Shown: positions 1 through 7,764 of the stretch, piece by piece
Position numbering within the stretch: the stretch's first letter is position 1
Layout: the number at the start of each line of letters is the position of its first letter
Assembly: GCA_964428805.1 (NCBI GenBank)
Contig: CAYRZF010000091.1
Span: 1 to 7,876 of the forward strand
Source: CAYRZF01 sp964428805
GTDB taxonomy: Bacteria; Methylomirabilota; Methylomirabilia; Rokubacteriales; CSP1-6
Reading direction: 5' to 3'
Length of the DNA stretch: 7,876 bases
Position numbers and translations under genes: made by a program
Notes under the pieces: generated by a model
The model's input: the letters and a program-made list of their open reading frames with translations, nothing else
What the model was told of the DNA's origin: nothing
Database searches by the model: none

Positions 1-15
1 GGGGGCGAAGCCCCC
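1..15. repeat. Perfect GC hairpin with GAA loop at window start
   Basis: Positions 1-6 (GGGGGC) and 10-15 (GCCCCC) are perfect inverted repeats around a GAA triloop. The hairpin sits 5 nt upstream of the ribosome binding site of the ATPase gene. No T-run follows, so it is not a standard intrinsic terminator for an upstream gene. It could be the end of a dispersed repeat or a structure between this gene and one upstream of the window; the left edge is cut off, so its full size is unknown. Confidence 0.45.
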
Positions 16-29
16 CTCCGAGGAAGAGT

Positions 30-1055
30 ATGACCGCGCTGGCTGCGTCGCCCGTCAAGGCTCCTGACCGCTCCCCCGCGGGAGAGGTGATCCTCGAGGT
101 CCGGAACCTGGTCAAGCACTTCACGGTCGGCGGCGCCGGGCTCTTCGGTCGGAACGTGGGACTGATCCGGGCCGTGGACGGAGTGAGCTTTTCAATCCAG
201 AAGGGGGAGACCCTCGGGCTGGTGGGGGAATCGGGGTGCGGGAAAACCACGACCGGCCGCTGCATTCTCCAGCTCGAGCGCCCCACCGCCGGGGAAATCA
301 TCTTCGAGGGACAGGACTTGACGAAACTCTCCTCCGCCCAGCTCCGTCCCATCCGGAGGAAGATCCAGGTTATCTTTCAGGACCCGTACAGCTCGCTCAA
401 CCCGCGAATGACCGTGGGCCAGATCATCGCCGAGCCCTTGGCGGTGCACGGGATTGTTCCCGACCGGAGCGCGCGGCAGGCCCGCGTGCACGATCTACTG
501 TCCCGGGTAGGGATCCTGACTTCGCTGGCGGCCCGTTACCCGCACGAGCTGTCCGGCGGCGAGCGCCAGCGGGTTGGGGTGGCCCGTTCCCTCGCTATGG
601 AGCCGTCGCTCATCATCTGCGACGAGCCGGTCTCCGCCCTCGACGTCTCGATTCAGGCGCAGATCATCAACCTCTTAGAGGAGCTCCAGGCGGAATTTCA
701 CCTGACCTACCTGTTCGTCGCCCATGATCTCTCCGTCGTTCGACACATCTCCGATCGGGTGGCCGTGATGTACCTCGGGAAAATCGTGGAGATCACGGAC
801 CGGCGGGCGCTCTATGAGGAACCCCTCCATCCCTACACGAAAGCCCTCCTCTCCGCCGTGCCGATCCCGGACCCTGCCGTGGAAGCCGCCCGCGAGCACG
901 TGGTCCTCAAGGGGGAGGTGCCCAGCTCCATGAATCCGCCCTCGGGGTGCGTCTTCCACCCCCGTTGTCCCATCGCCATCGAGGAGTGCAGAGGGGGGGT
1001 GCCCGAGCTGAGGGAGGTCAGGCCGGGGCACCGGGCCGCGTGCATCCGCGTCTAG
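30..1055 (+). CDS. Peptide-type ABC importer ATPase, OppF/DppF family
   Basis: This 341-residue cytoplasmic ATPase would hydrolyse ATP to drive uptake of peptides, or of a related solute, through a DppB/DppC-type channel. In order one sees Walker A GESGCGKT (66-73), the Q-loop glutamine in FQDP (Q116), the signature LSGGERQR (173-180), Walker B IICDEP with catalytic E198, the D-loop SALD (201-204) and the H-loop histidine H231. All key residues are intact. The C-terminal part has the peptide-transporter extension: an HPYTKALL motif and a cysteine set (C307, C313, C320, C338). Length is normal for OppF/DppF. The ATG is preceded by GAGGA (20-24) at 5-nt spacing. Family ATPases usually work as a DppD/DppF pair; the partner is not in the window and probably lies upstream. 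The substrate cannot be told from sequence, and dipeptide, oligopeptide, glutathione or nickel systems share this architecture. The kinase gene follows after 40 bp. Confidence 0.93.
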   Translation: MTALAASPVKAPDRSPAGEVILEVRNLVKHFTVGGAGLFGRNVGLIRAVDGVSFSIQKGETLGLVGESGCGKTTTGRCILQLERPTAGEIIFEGQDLTKLSSAQLRPIRRKIQVIFQDPYSSLNPRMTVGQIIAEPLAVHGIVPDRSARQARVHDLLSRVGILTSLAARYPHELSGGERQRVGVARSLAMEPSLIICDEPVSALDVSIQAQIINLLEELQAEFHLTYLFVAHDLSVVRHISDRVAVMYLGKIVEITDRRALYEEPLHPYTKALLSAVPIPDPAVEAAREHVVLKGEVPSSMNPPSGCVFHPRCPIAIEECRGGVPELREVRPGHRAACIRV

Positions 1056-1095
1056 CCCATTGCCCTTGCCGGGAATCTCAGGGTAAGCTCGGGGC

Positions 1096-2386
1096 GTGAG
1101 CACTGTGCCGCGTCGCTTCCTGAACACTGCCGCCCGCGTGCTCGAGCGGGACGAACGGGTGTTCGCCGTACTGCTCACCGTCATCATGGTCGGGGGGCTG
1201 GCCACGCTCGGCCTGGCCCCGCTCAGGCCGCGGTACCGGATCGATCTCTTCTCCCTCGTGGTCAAGTTCGCCGCCTACAAGGTGGGCGTCTTCGCGCTGG
1301 TCACCGTCAACCCGCGCGCGACCCGCGCGGTGTTTCTCGGGGCGCTCGGGGTGGATTTGTTGCTCGTCTTCGTGCTCCTCTGGCTCACGGGTGGCGGCGA
1401 CAGTCTCTTCTACCTCCTGTTCTTCCCGCTGGTCGCCGTCAACGCCTACTACTTCGGCCCGTGGGTCGGGCTGGGGGCGGCACTCGTCGCGGGAGGGCTG
1501 TATGCCGCCGCGGCGGCGCTGGCTCCCCCGTGGGTGGGTTGGACCCCGGTGGCCATCCTGGCGGCGCTCGTGGGTCTTCCCGCCTTCGCGCTGGGGCATG
1601 TCGCCGAGCGCGAGCGCCGGGCCCGCGGCGAGGTCGAGCGTCTCAACGTCGAACTCAAGGAGACGCTGGGTCGCCTGGAGGCCGCGCAGGAGGATCTGCT
1701 TGTCGCCGAGCGGATGGCCACCGTCGGCCGTCTGTCGCTCAAGGTCGCCCACGAGGTGAGGAACCCGATCAGCGCCATCGAGCTCAATGCCGAGATGCTG
1801 CAGGACATCGTCCGCGGACATCCCGGCTCGGACATGGAGGAGGCATCGGGCCTCGTGGGGGCCATCCGGGAACAGGTGGATGCCCTTGACGCGCTCACCG
1901 AAGAGTACCTGGCGTTCGCGCGCTTCCCCCGACCGAACTTCGAGGAGGATTCGGTGAACGAAATGGTCGAAGGGGTGGCTGAGTTCGTCCGGCCGCTGGC
2001 CACGCGGCAGGGCATCGACGTGAAAGTCATGTCCGATCCGGCGGTGCCGTCGATGGTGATCGATCGGACACTCCTGCGTCAGGCCGTGCTCAACCTGGTC
2101 AAGAACGGCCTCGAGTCGCTCTCGCGAGGCGGAGTCCTGACAGTGAGCACGCGCCGGCTGCCTGGAGCCGCGGAAATCGCCGTGAGTGATACGGGACCCG
2201 GGATCGCGCCGGCCGTCGCCGCCCGCCTGTTCGAGCCATTCTTCACCACCAAGCCCCAGGGAACCGGTCTGGGCCTCTCCATCGCCCGGCAGATCGTCGA
2301 GGAGCACGGCGGCGAGATCCAGTGGAGCAGCACCCCGGGCTCGGGAGCCACCTTCACAATCCGGCTGGCGCTCAAGGACGACGAGC

Positions 2387-2394
<8 letters not shown>
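1096..2394 (+). CDS. Membrane sensor histidine kinase, PilS/NtrB-like, six predicted helices
   Basis: A 432-residue inner-membrane sensor kinase that would autophosphorylate and pass phosphate to the response regulator encoded next. The N-terminal third has six hydrophobic segments (about 22-42, 51-71, 78-98, 103-120, 124-143, 150-168) with short loops. The TGGGDSLFYLLFFPL stretch resembles the six-helix PilS-type membrane domain. A charged coiled coil (about 169-210) leads straight to the HisKA H-box AHEVRNP, with phosphoacceptor H219. The ATPase domain has the N-box residue N337, the G1 box DTGPGIAP from D365, the F-box FEPFFTT (379-385) and the G2 box GTGLGLS (389-395). No PAS domain and no large extracytoplasmic domain are visible, so the signal is probably sensed in the membrane or relayed by a partner protein. 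The start is GTG; no strong ribosome binding site precedes it, and GTG at 1105 is an alternative. The 3' end overlaps the regulator by 8 bp, indicating translational coupling. Confidence 0.9.
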
Positions 2395-3775
<1,381 letters not shown>

Positions 3776-3778
3776 CGT

Positions 3779-3807
3779 TTGACAGGTCGTAGGGGCGGGG
3801 CTACGCT
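3779..3807 (+). promoter_or_regulatory. Candidate sigma70-type promoter for the binding-protein genes
   Basis: A perfect -35 hexamer TTGACA (3779-3784) is followed by a 17-nt spacer and TACGCT (3802-3807). The -10 hexamer matches the consensus at its three most important positions (first T, second A, last T). Transcription would start near 3814 and give a 5' leader of roughly 78 nt before the binding-protein start. The -35 begins 4 nt after the regulator stop codon. This is a pattern match only. Confidence 0.45.
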
Positions 3808-3837
3808 ACCGCGGAGTTGGAAGGCTCTCCTTAGCAT

Positions 3838-3862
3838 GCCCCGTTCAGTCCGCCCACGGGGC
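3838..3862. promoter_or_regulatory. Inverted repeat in the leader of the first binding-protein gene
   Basis: GCCCCG (3838-3843) and CGGGGC (3857-3862) form a perfect 6-bp inverted repeat with a 13-nt loop. It lies downstream of the candidate promoter and about 30 bp upstream of the binding-protein start. It could be an operator or an mRNA leader stem-loop. In GC-rich DNA a 6-bp arm can arise by chance, so confidence is low. The rest of the 116-bp intergenic region holds no other feature apart from the promoter candidate and the ribosome binding site AGAGGT (3881-3886). Confidence 0.3.
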
Positions 3863-3891
3863 GGGTATCGATTGATCCCTAGAGGTTTGGC

Positions 3892-5100
3892 ATGGACGAT
3901 CGATCGGGCTGGAGCCGCGTGATCTGGGTTGTGGTCCTGGCGGGTTCCATCATCCTCGGGGCGGGTCTACGCCCGGAGGCGACAGCCCAGGACAAGCCCC
4001 GTTACGGGGGGGAGCTGGTCTTCGTGGTGCCGGCGGAGCCGCCCTCCTACGACGGTCACCGCGAGGACACCTTCGCGCTGATCCACCCGACGGCGCCGCA
4101 CTACAACACGCTGCTGCGGGTGGACCCTACCGAGCGGAGCGGAACGAAGATCATCGGCGACCTCGCCGAATCCTGGACGATCTCGAAGGATGGCCGCACG
4201 TATACCCTCAAGCTTCGGCGCGGGGTCAAGTTCCACGCCGGCAGCGAGATGACGTCCAAGGACGTCAAAGCCTCGTACGACAAAATCATCAATCCGCCGG
4301 CGGGCGTCGCGTCCATTCGCAAGGGCGAATACATCGACGTAGAGGCGGTGCAGGCGCCCGACCCGTACACGGTGGTGTTCCGGCTGAAGTGGCCGTCGGG
4401 GTCGTTCCTCTCGTCGCTGGCCTCGCCGTCGAACTGGATCTACAAGGCGGACATCCTGGCCAAGGACATGCGCTGGTACGAGAAGAACGTCATGGGCACG
4501 GGCCCGTTCATGTTCGTGGAGCACGCCAGAGGCTCCCACTGGGTCGGGAAGAAGAACCCGAACTACTGGGACAAAGGGAAGCCGTATCTCGACNNNNNNN
4601 NNNNNNNNNNNNNNNNNNNNNNNNNNNNNNNNNNNNNNNNNNNNNNNNNNNNNNNNNNNNNNNNNNNNNNNNNNNNNNNNNNNNNNNNNNNNNTCGGCCT
4701 GAACGTCACCCAGCAGGTCCTCGAGTCCGCAAAATACTTCGAGGGTCTCCGTGGCGGCAACTATCAGGTCGGGATCGACTTCCAGTGCGGCTACATCGTG
4801 GAGCCCGACCTCGACCTCTACAAGTTCCAGTCGAAGGGGATCAGCCAGGCCAACTACGGCCGCTACACCGACAAGGCACTCGACGAGATCTACGAAAAGC
4901 AGAGCCGAGCAACCAACCCGGAGGAGAGGAAAAAGCACATCCGCGAATTCGAGAAGCGCCTCTTGGACGAGGAGGCGCACTATCTCGCGACGCTTCAGTG
5001 GCACCGGATCATCCCGCACAACTCGAAGGTGAGGGGGTGGACCATCACGCCGAGTCACTATCTGAACCAACAGCTCGACACGGTGTGGCTGGCGGAATAA
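3892..5100 (+). CDS. Peptide-type ABC transporter substrate-binding protein (copy 1), interrupted by assembly gap
   Basis: A secreted family-5 solute-binding protein (SBP_bac_5) that would capture the substrate in the periplasm for the importer. Residues 1-32 form a signal peptide: a charged start, a hydrophobic core from about 10 to 26, and a probable cleavage after ATA (30-32). There is no lipobox cysteine, so it is a soluble protein. The mature start (RYGGELVF) and the family signature around LAESW and GVKFH are typical; the usual FHDG reads FHAG here. The ATG has AGAGGT 5 nt upstream. A run of 100 Ns removes the middle. By comparison with the adjacent paralogue the missing part is about 523 bp, which would give a full protein of about 543 residues. 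Since 100 and 523 leave the same remainder on division by three, the frame continues across the gap and the gene is probably intact in the organism. Visible parts are roughly 84% identical to copy 2. Confidence 0.88.
   Translation: MDDRSGWSRVIWVVVLAGSIILGAGLRPEATAQDKPRYGGELVFVVPAEPPSYDGHREDTFALIHPTAPHYNTLLRVDPTERSGTKIIGDLAESWTISKDGRTYTLKLRRGVKFHAGSEMTSKDVKASYDKIINPPAGVASIRKGEYIDVEAVQAPDPYTVVFRLKWPSGSFLSSLASPSNWIYKADILAKDMRWYEKNVMGTGPFMFVEHARGSHWVGKKNPNYWDKGKPYLDXXXXXXXXXXXXXXXXXXXXXXXXXXXXXXXXXXGLNVTQQVLESAKYFEGLRGGNYQVGIDFQCGYIVEPDLDLYKFQSKGISQANYGRYTDKALDEIYEKQSRATNPEERKKHIREFEKRLLDEEAHYLATLQWHRIIPHNSKVRGWTITPSHYLNQQLDTVWLAE
4594..4693. other. Assembly gap of exactly 100 Ns
   Basis: One hundred consecutive Ns, the conventional placeholder for a scaffold gap of unknown length. 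Sequence on both sides belongs to the same binding-protein family, and the flanks match positions ending at 5810 and restarting at 6334 in the second copy. The true interval is therefore likely near 523 bp rather than 100, and downstream coordinates would shift by about 423 bp. A larger missing piece, such as an additional tandem gene copy, cannot be excluded. Confidence 0.98.
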
Positions 5101-5126
5101 ACTTGGCCCGGGTGTTCCTCGAACCC

Positions 5127-5132
5127 AGGAGG
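5127..5132 (+). promoter_or_regulatory. Strong ribosome binding site fixing the start of binding protein copy 2
   Basis: AGGAGG, a full Shine-Dalgarno match, ends 6 nt before the ATG at 5139. It decides the start, because the same frame is open far upstream (to 4389) inside copy 1. A signal peptide begins right at this ATG, which agrees. Confidence 0.85.
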
Positions 5133-5138
5133 TGTTTG

Positions 5139-6740
5139 ATGCGTCGACTGACTTCTCTGCTCGCGGTCTTCCTTTTTCCCGTGTTCGCGTTGCCCGTGAC
5201 GGCTCAGGAGAAGCCTCGCTACGGCGGGGAACTGGTCTTCGCCGTGCCCGCCGAGCCGCCGTCCTATGACGGCCATCGCGAGGAAACGTTTGCGCTGATC
5301 CACCCGACGGCCCCGCACTACAATACGCTGCTGCGCGTGGACCCGAATGACCGCACGGGCACGAAGGTGGTCGGAGACCTTGCCGAATCATGGACAATCT
5401 CCAAGGACGGCCGGACCTATACGTTCAAGCTTCGCAAGGGCGTCAAGTTCCACGATGGGAGCGAGATGACGTCCAAGGACGTGAAGGCCTCCTACGACAA
5501 GATCATCTTCCCCCCCGAGGGCGTCGCCTCGGCGCGCAAAGGGGCGTACGTCGCCGTGGAAGCGGTCCAGGCGCCGGATCCCTACACGGTGGTCTTCAGG
5601 CTGAAGTGGCCGTCGGCGTCGCTGCTCTCGGGGCTCGCCTCGCCGTGGAACTGGATCTACAAGGCCGACATCCTGGCGAAGGACATGCGGTGGTACGAAA
5701 GGAACATCATGGGCACGGGCCCCTTCACGTTCGTCGAGCATGTCCGGGGGTCGTACTGGGTCGGAAAGAAGAACCCGAACTACTGGGACAAGGGCAAACC
5801 CTACCTCGACGGCTACCGCGCGCTCTTTATCAAGGCGCATTCCGCGCAGGTGCAAGCAGTCCGGGGCGAGCGCGCGATGATTCAGTTCCGCAGTTTCACC
5901 CCGCCCGACCGGGACAACCTGGTCAAGGAGATGGGGAACAAGATCACCGTCCAGGAGAGCCCCTGGGACTGCGTCCTGCTGGGGGCGATCAACCACGAGA
6001 AGAAGCCGTTCGACGACAAGCGGGTGCGCCGGGCGCTGAGCCTTGCGCTCGATCGGTATCAAGGGTCACAGGCGCTCTCAAAGCTGACGTTCGTGAAGGA
6101 CGTCGCCGGCGTCCAGGTGCCCGGGACGCCGTTCGCGACGCCGCAGGCGGAACTGGAGAAGCTGGCAGGCTTCTCGCGGGACATCGCGAAGTCCCGAGAG
6201 GAAGCGAAGCGGCTGCTCAAGGAAGCCGGGGTGCCTGGGGTGGCGGCGGGGTTCGTATTCACGCTCAAGAATCGCGCCATCCCGCACCCCTACGAGCATC
6301 TTGGCGTCTGGCTCATCGACCAGTGGCGTCAGGTCGGCCTCAACGTGAAGCAGGAGTTCGTCGAAGCGGCGGCCTACTTCGCGACCATCCGTGGCGGGGA
6401 CTACGAGGTCGCGATGGACTTCCAGTGCGGCTACATCGTGGAGCCCGACCTCGACATATACAAGTTCCAGTCGAAAGAAATCAGCGACGCCAACTACGGG
6501 CGGTACACGGACAAGGTCCTCGACGAGCTGTACCAGAAGCAGAGCCGGGCGACCGATCCGGAGGAGCGCAAGAAGTACATTCGTGCTTTCGAGAAGCGGC
6601 TGCTCGACGAGGAGGTTCACTATCTGTTCACGCTCCAGTGGCAGCGGATCATCCCTCACAGCTCGAAGGTGAAGGGGTGGACCATCACGCCGAGCCACTA
6701 CCTGAATAATCAGCTCGACACGGTGTGGCTTAGCGAGTAG
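5139..6740 (+). CDS. Peptide-type ABC transporter substrate-binding protein (copy 2), complete
   Basis: A complete 533-residue family-5 solute-binding protein, the usual length for DppA/OppA-like proteins. It begins with a signal peptide (MRR, a hydrophobic stretch to about 20, cleavage likely after VTA at 20-22) and has no lipobox cysteine, so it should be a soluble periplasmic protein. Family features include RYGGELVF at the mature start, LAESW (81-85), GVKFHDG (101-107) followed by the KDV motif (113-115), and further on the PFDDKRVRRALSLALDR block typical of the second lobe. It lies 38 bp after copy 1 with its own strong ribosome binding site, so the two are probably co-transcribed. The mature proteins are very similar, while the signal peptides are unrelated. 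The ligand cannot be named: peptide is the family default, but members also bind opines, sugars, nickel-chelates or glutathione. Confidence 0.95.
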   Translation: MRRLTSLLAVFLFPVFALPVTAQEKPRYGGELVFAVPAEPPSYDGHREETFALIHPTAPHYNTLLRVDPNDRTGTKVVGDLAESWTISKDGRTYTFKLRKGVKFHDGSEMTSKDVKASYDKIIFPPEGVASARKGAYVAVEAVQAPDPYTVVFRLKWPSASLLSGLASPWNWIYKADILAKDMRWYERNIMGTGPFTFVEHVRGSYWVGKKNPNYWDKGKPYLDGYRALFIKAHSAQVQAVRGERAMIQFRSFTPPDRDNLVKEMGNKITVQESPWDCVLLGAINHEKKPFDDKRVRRALSLALDRYQGSQALSKLTFVKDVAGVQVPGTPFATPQAELEKLAGFSRDIAKSREEAKRLLKEAGVPGVAAGFVFTLKNRAIPHPYEHLGVWLIDQWRQVGLNVKQEFVEAAAYFATIRGGDYEVAMDFQCGYIVEPDLDIYKFQSKEISDANYGRYTDKVLDELYQKQSRATDPEERKKYIRAFEKRLLDEEVHYLFTLQWQRIIPHSSKVKGWTITPSHYLNNQLDTVWLSE

Positions 6741-6752
6741 CGGCGCGGAAGG

Positions 6753-6800
6753 CCCCTCACCTTTATCCTCTCCCCCGGGGGGAGAGGGGAGGGTGAGGGG
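6753..6800. repeat. REP-like GC-rich palindrome between binding protein and permease genes
   Basis: An imperfect 48-bp palindrome. The outer arms CCCCTCACC (6753-6761) and GGTGAGGGG (6792-6800) pair perfectly over 9 bp. The inner arms CCTCTCCC (6767-6774) and the G-rich stretch 6780-6787 pair over about 8 bp, with a tight CCGG-type apex and a small internal loop. The CCCTCACC...CTCTCCCC...GGGGAGAG...GGTGAGGG pattern is a well-known type of dispersed intergenic palindrome in proteobacterial and related genomes. There is no T-tract, so it is not a classic terminator. It begins 12 bp after the copy 2 stop codon and ends 10 bp before the permease ATG, where it may act on mRNA stability. Confidence 0.75.
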
Positions 6801-6810
6801 CGAGGTCCCC

Positions 6811-7764
6811 ATGGCCAAATACATCCTGAAGCGGCTCCTGCTCATGATCCCGACGCTGGTCGGCGTCGCGGTGCTGATCTTCATGCTCATGCGCGTCGTT
6901 CCGGGCGACATTGTCGAGTTGCGCTTCGCCGGTGAGAGCGCGTTCGCACAGAAGGAGTCGCTCGACATTGAGCGTGCGCGCCTGGGCCTCGATCAGCCGA
7001 TCTGGAAACAGTTTCTCACGTGGATGTGGGGCATCGCGCGTCTCGACTTCGGCACCTCCATGTGGACCGGGGCACCCATCATCCAGGAAATCCGGCTCCG
7101 GTTCGCTCTGAGCCTCCAGCTCGCGGTCATGGCGACCGTCGTCGCCGTGCTCTTGGCCATCCCCCTCGGCGTGGTCGCCGCGCTCAAGCAGGACACGTGG
7201 GTGGACTATGTGGTGCGGGTGTTCTCGATCGCCGGCCTGGCGACGCCGTCGTTCTGGTTGGGCATCCTCTTCATCCTCGGGCTCCTGATCATCTTCAGGT
7301 GGCTGCCGCCGATGGTCTACACGCCCTTCTGGATCAACCCGTGGCAAAATATTATCCAGCTCATCTGGCCGGCGCTCGCTGTCGGGTACCGGTACTCGGC
7401 CGTCGCCACACGGATGACGCGGTCGGCGATGCTCGAGGTGCTCCGCGAGGACTATATCCGTACGGCCCGCGCCAAGGGGCTGCGGGAGAAGCTGATCCTC
7501 TCTCGCCACGCGCTCAAGAATGCGATGCTCCCGGTCCTCACGGTGATCGCGCTGGAGTTCGCCTTCCTGATGGGGGGGCTCGTCGTCACTGAGCAGGTCT
7601 TCAACCTCAACGGCCTGGGCCTCCTCTTCGTCGAATCCGTGGCCCACCGCGATTACACGCTCACCCAGGCGCTCGTGCTCGTCGTGGCGTTCGTCTTCAT
7701 CTTCGTCAACTTTCTGGTGGATCTCATGTACGCCTGGATAGACCCTCGCATAAAGTTCCGCTGA
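6811..7764 (+). CDS. Peptide-type ABC importer permease, DppB/OppB family
   Basis: A 317-residue inner-membrane permease forming one half of the transport channel, normally paired with a DppC-type subunit. Six hydrophobic segments are seen (about 9-29, 100-124, 137-162, 178-198, 240-260, 285-307), with the long first extracytoplasmic loop (about 30-98) typical of DppB. The cytoplasmic EAA-like loop that contacts the ATPase is clear: EDYIRTARAKG (213-223) followed by the LKNAMLP motif (235-241). The ending DPRIKFR is usual for this family. ATG 6811 is chosen because it gives the classic MAKYILKRLL start, with GAGGT (6802-6806) 4 nt upstream. A GTG at 6793 would add six residues but lies within the palindromic repeat arm. 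The gene follows the two binding-protein genes on the same strand, which fits a single importer operon. Confidence 0.94.
   Translation: MAKYILKRLLLMIPTLVGVAVLIFMLMRVVPGDIVELRFAGESAFAQKESLDIERARLGLDQPIWKQFLTWMWGIARLDFGTSMWTGAPIIQEIRLRFALSLQLAVMATVVAVLLAIPLGVVAALKQDTWVDYVVRVFSIAGLATPSFWLGILFILGLLIIFRWLPPMVYTPFWINPWQNIIQLIWPALAVGYRYSAVATRMTRSAMLEVLREDYIRTARAKGLREKLILSRHALKNAMLPVLTVIALEFAFLMGGLVVTEQVFNLNGLGLLFVESVAHRDYTLTQALVLVVAFVFIFVNFLVDLMYAWIDPRIKFR

Noticed and set aside
2186..2386. N-terminal extension of the response regulator
   Set aside because: The extra 67 residues are Ser/Pro/Arg-rich, lie inside the kinase ATPase domain in another frame, and precede a complete receiver domain with its own ATG and ribosome binding site.
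3815..3837. Sigma54-like GG...GC pair in the intergenic region before copy 1
   Set aside because: The GG at 3822-3823 and the GC at 3834-3835 do not have the spacing sigma54 requires, and the TTGC part of the -12 element is not present.
4389..5138. Upstream extension of binding protein copy 2 as one 783-residue protein
   Set aside because: This frame runs through copy 1 out of phase and through the Ns. The signal peptide and AGGAGG at 5127 fix the start at 5139.
3967..5397. 476-codon open frame on the - strand opposite the binding proteins
   Set aside because: It crosses the N gap, is rich in Arg, Val and Asp without domain features, and lies opposite conserved genes; treated as a shadow.
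6753..6800. Intrinsic terminator after binding protein copy 2
   Set aside because: The stem is strong but no T-tract follows; a ribosome binding site and permease gene follow at once. The dispersed-repeat reading fits better.
6793..6810. Alternative GTG start of the permease
   Set aside because: It lies within the right arm of the palindrome and adds six residues atypical for DppB; ATG 6811 gives the classic N terminus.
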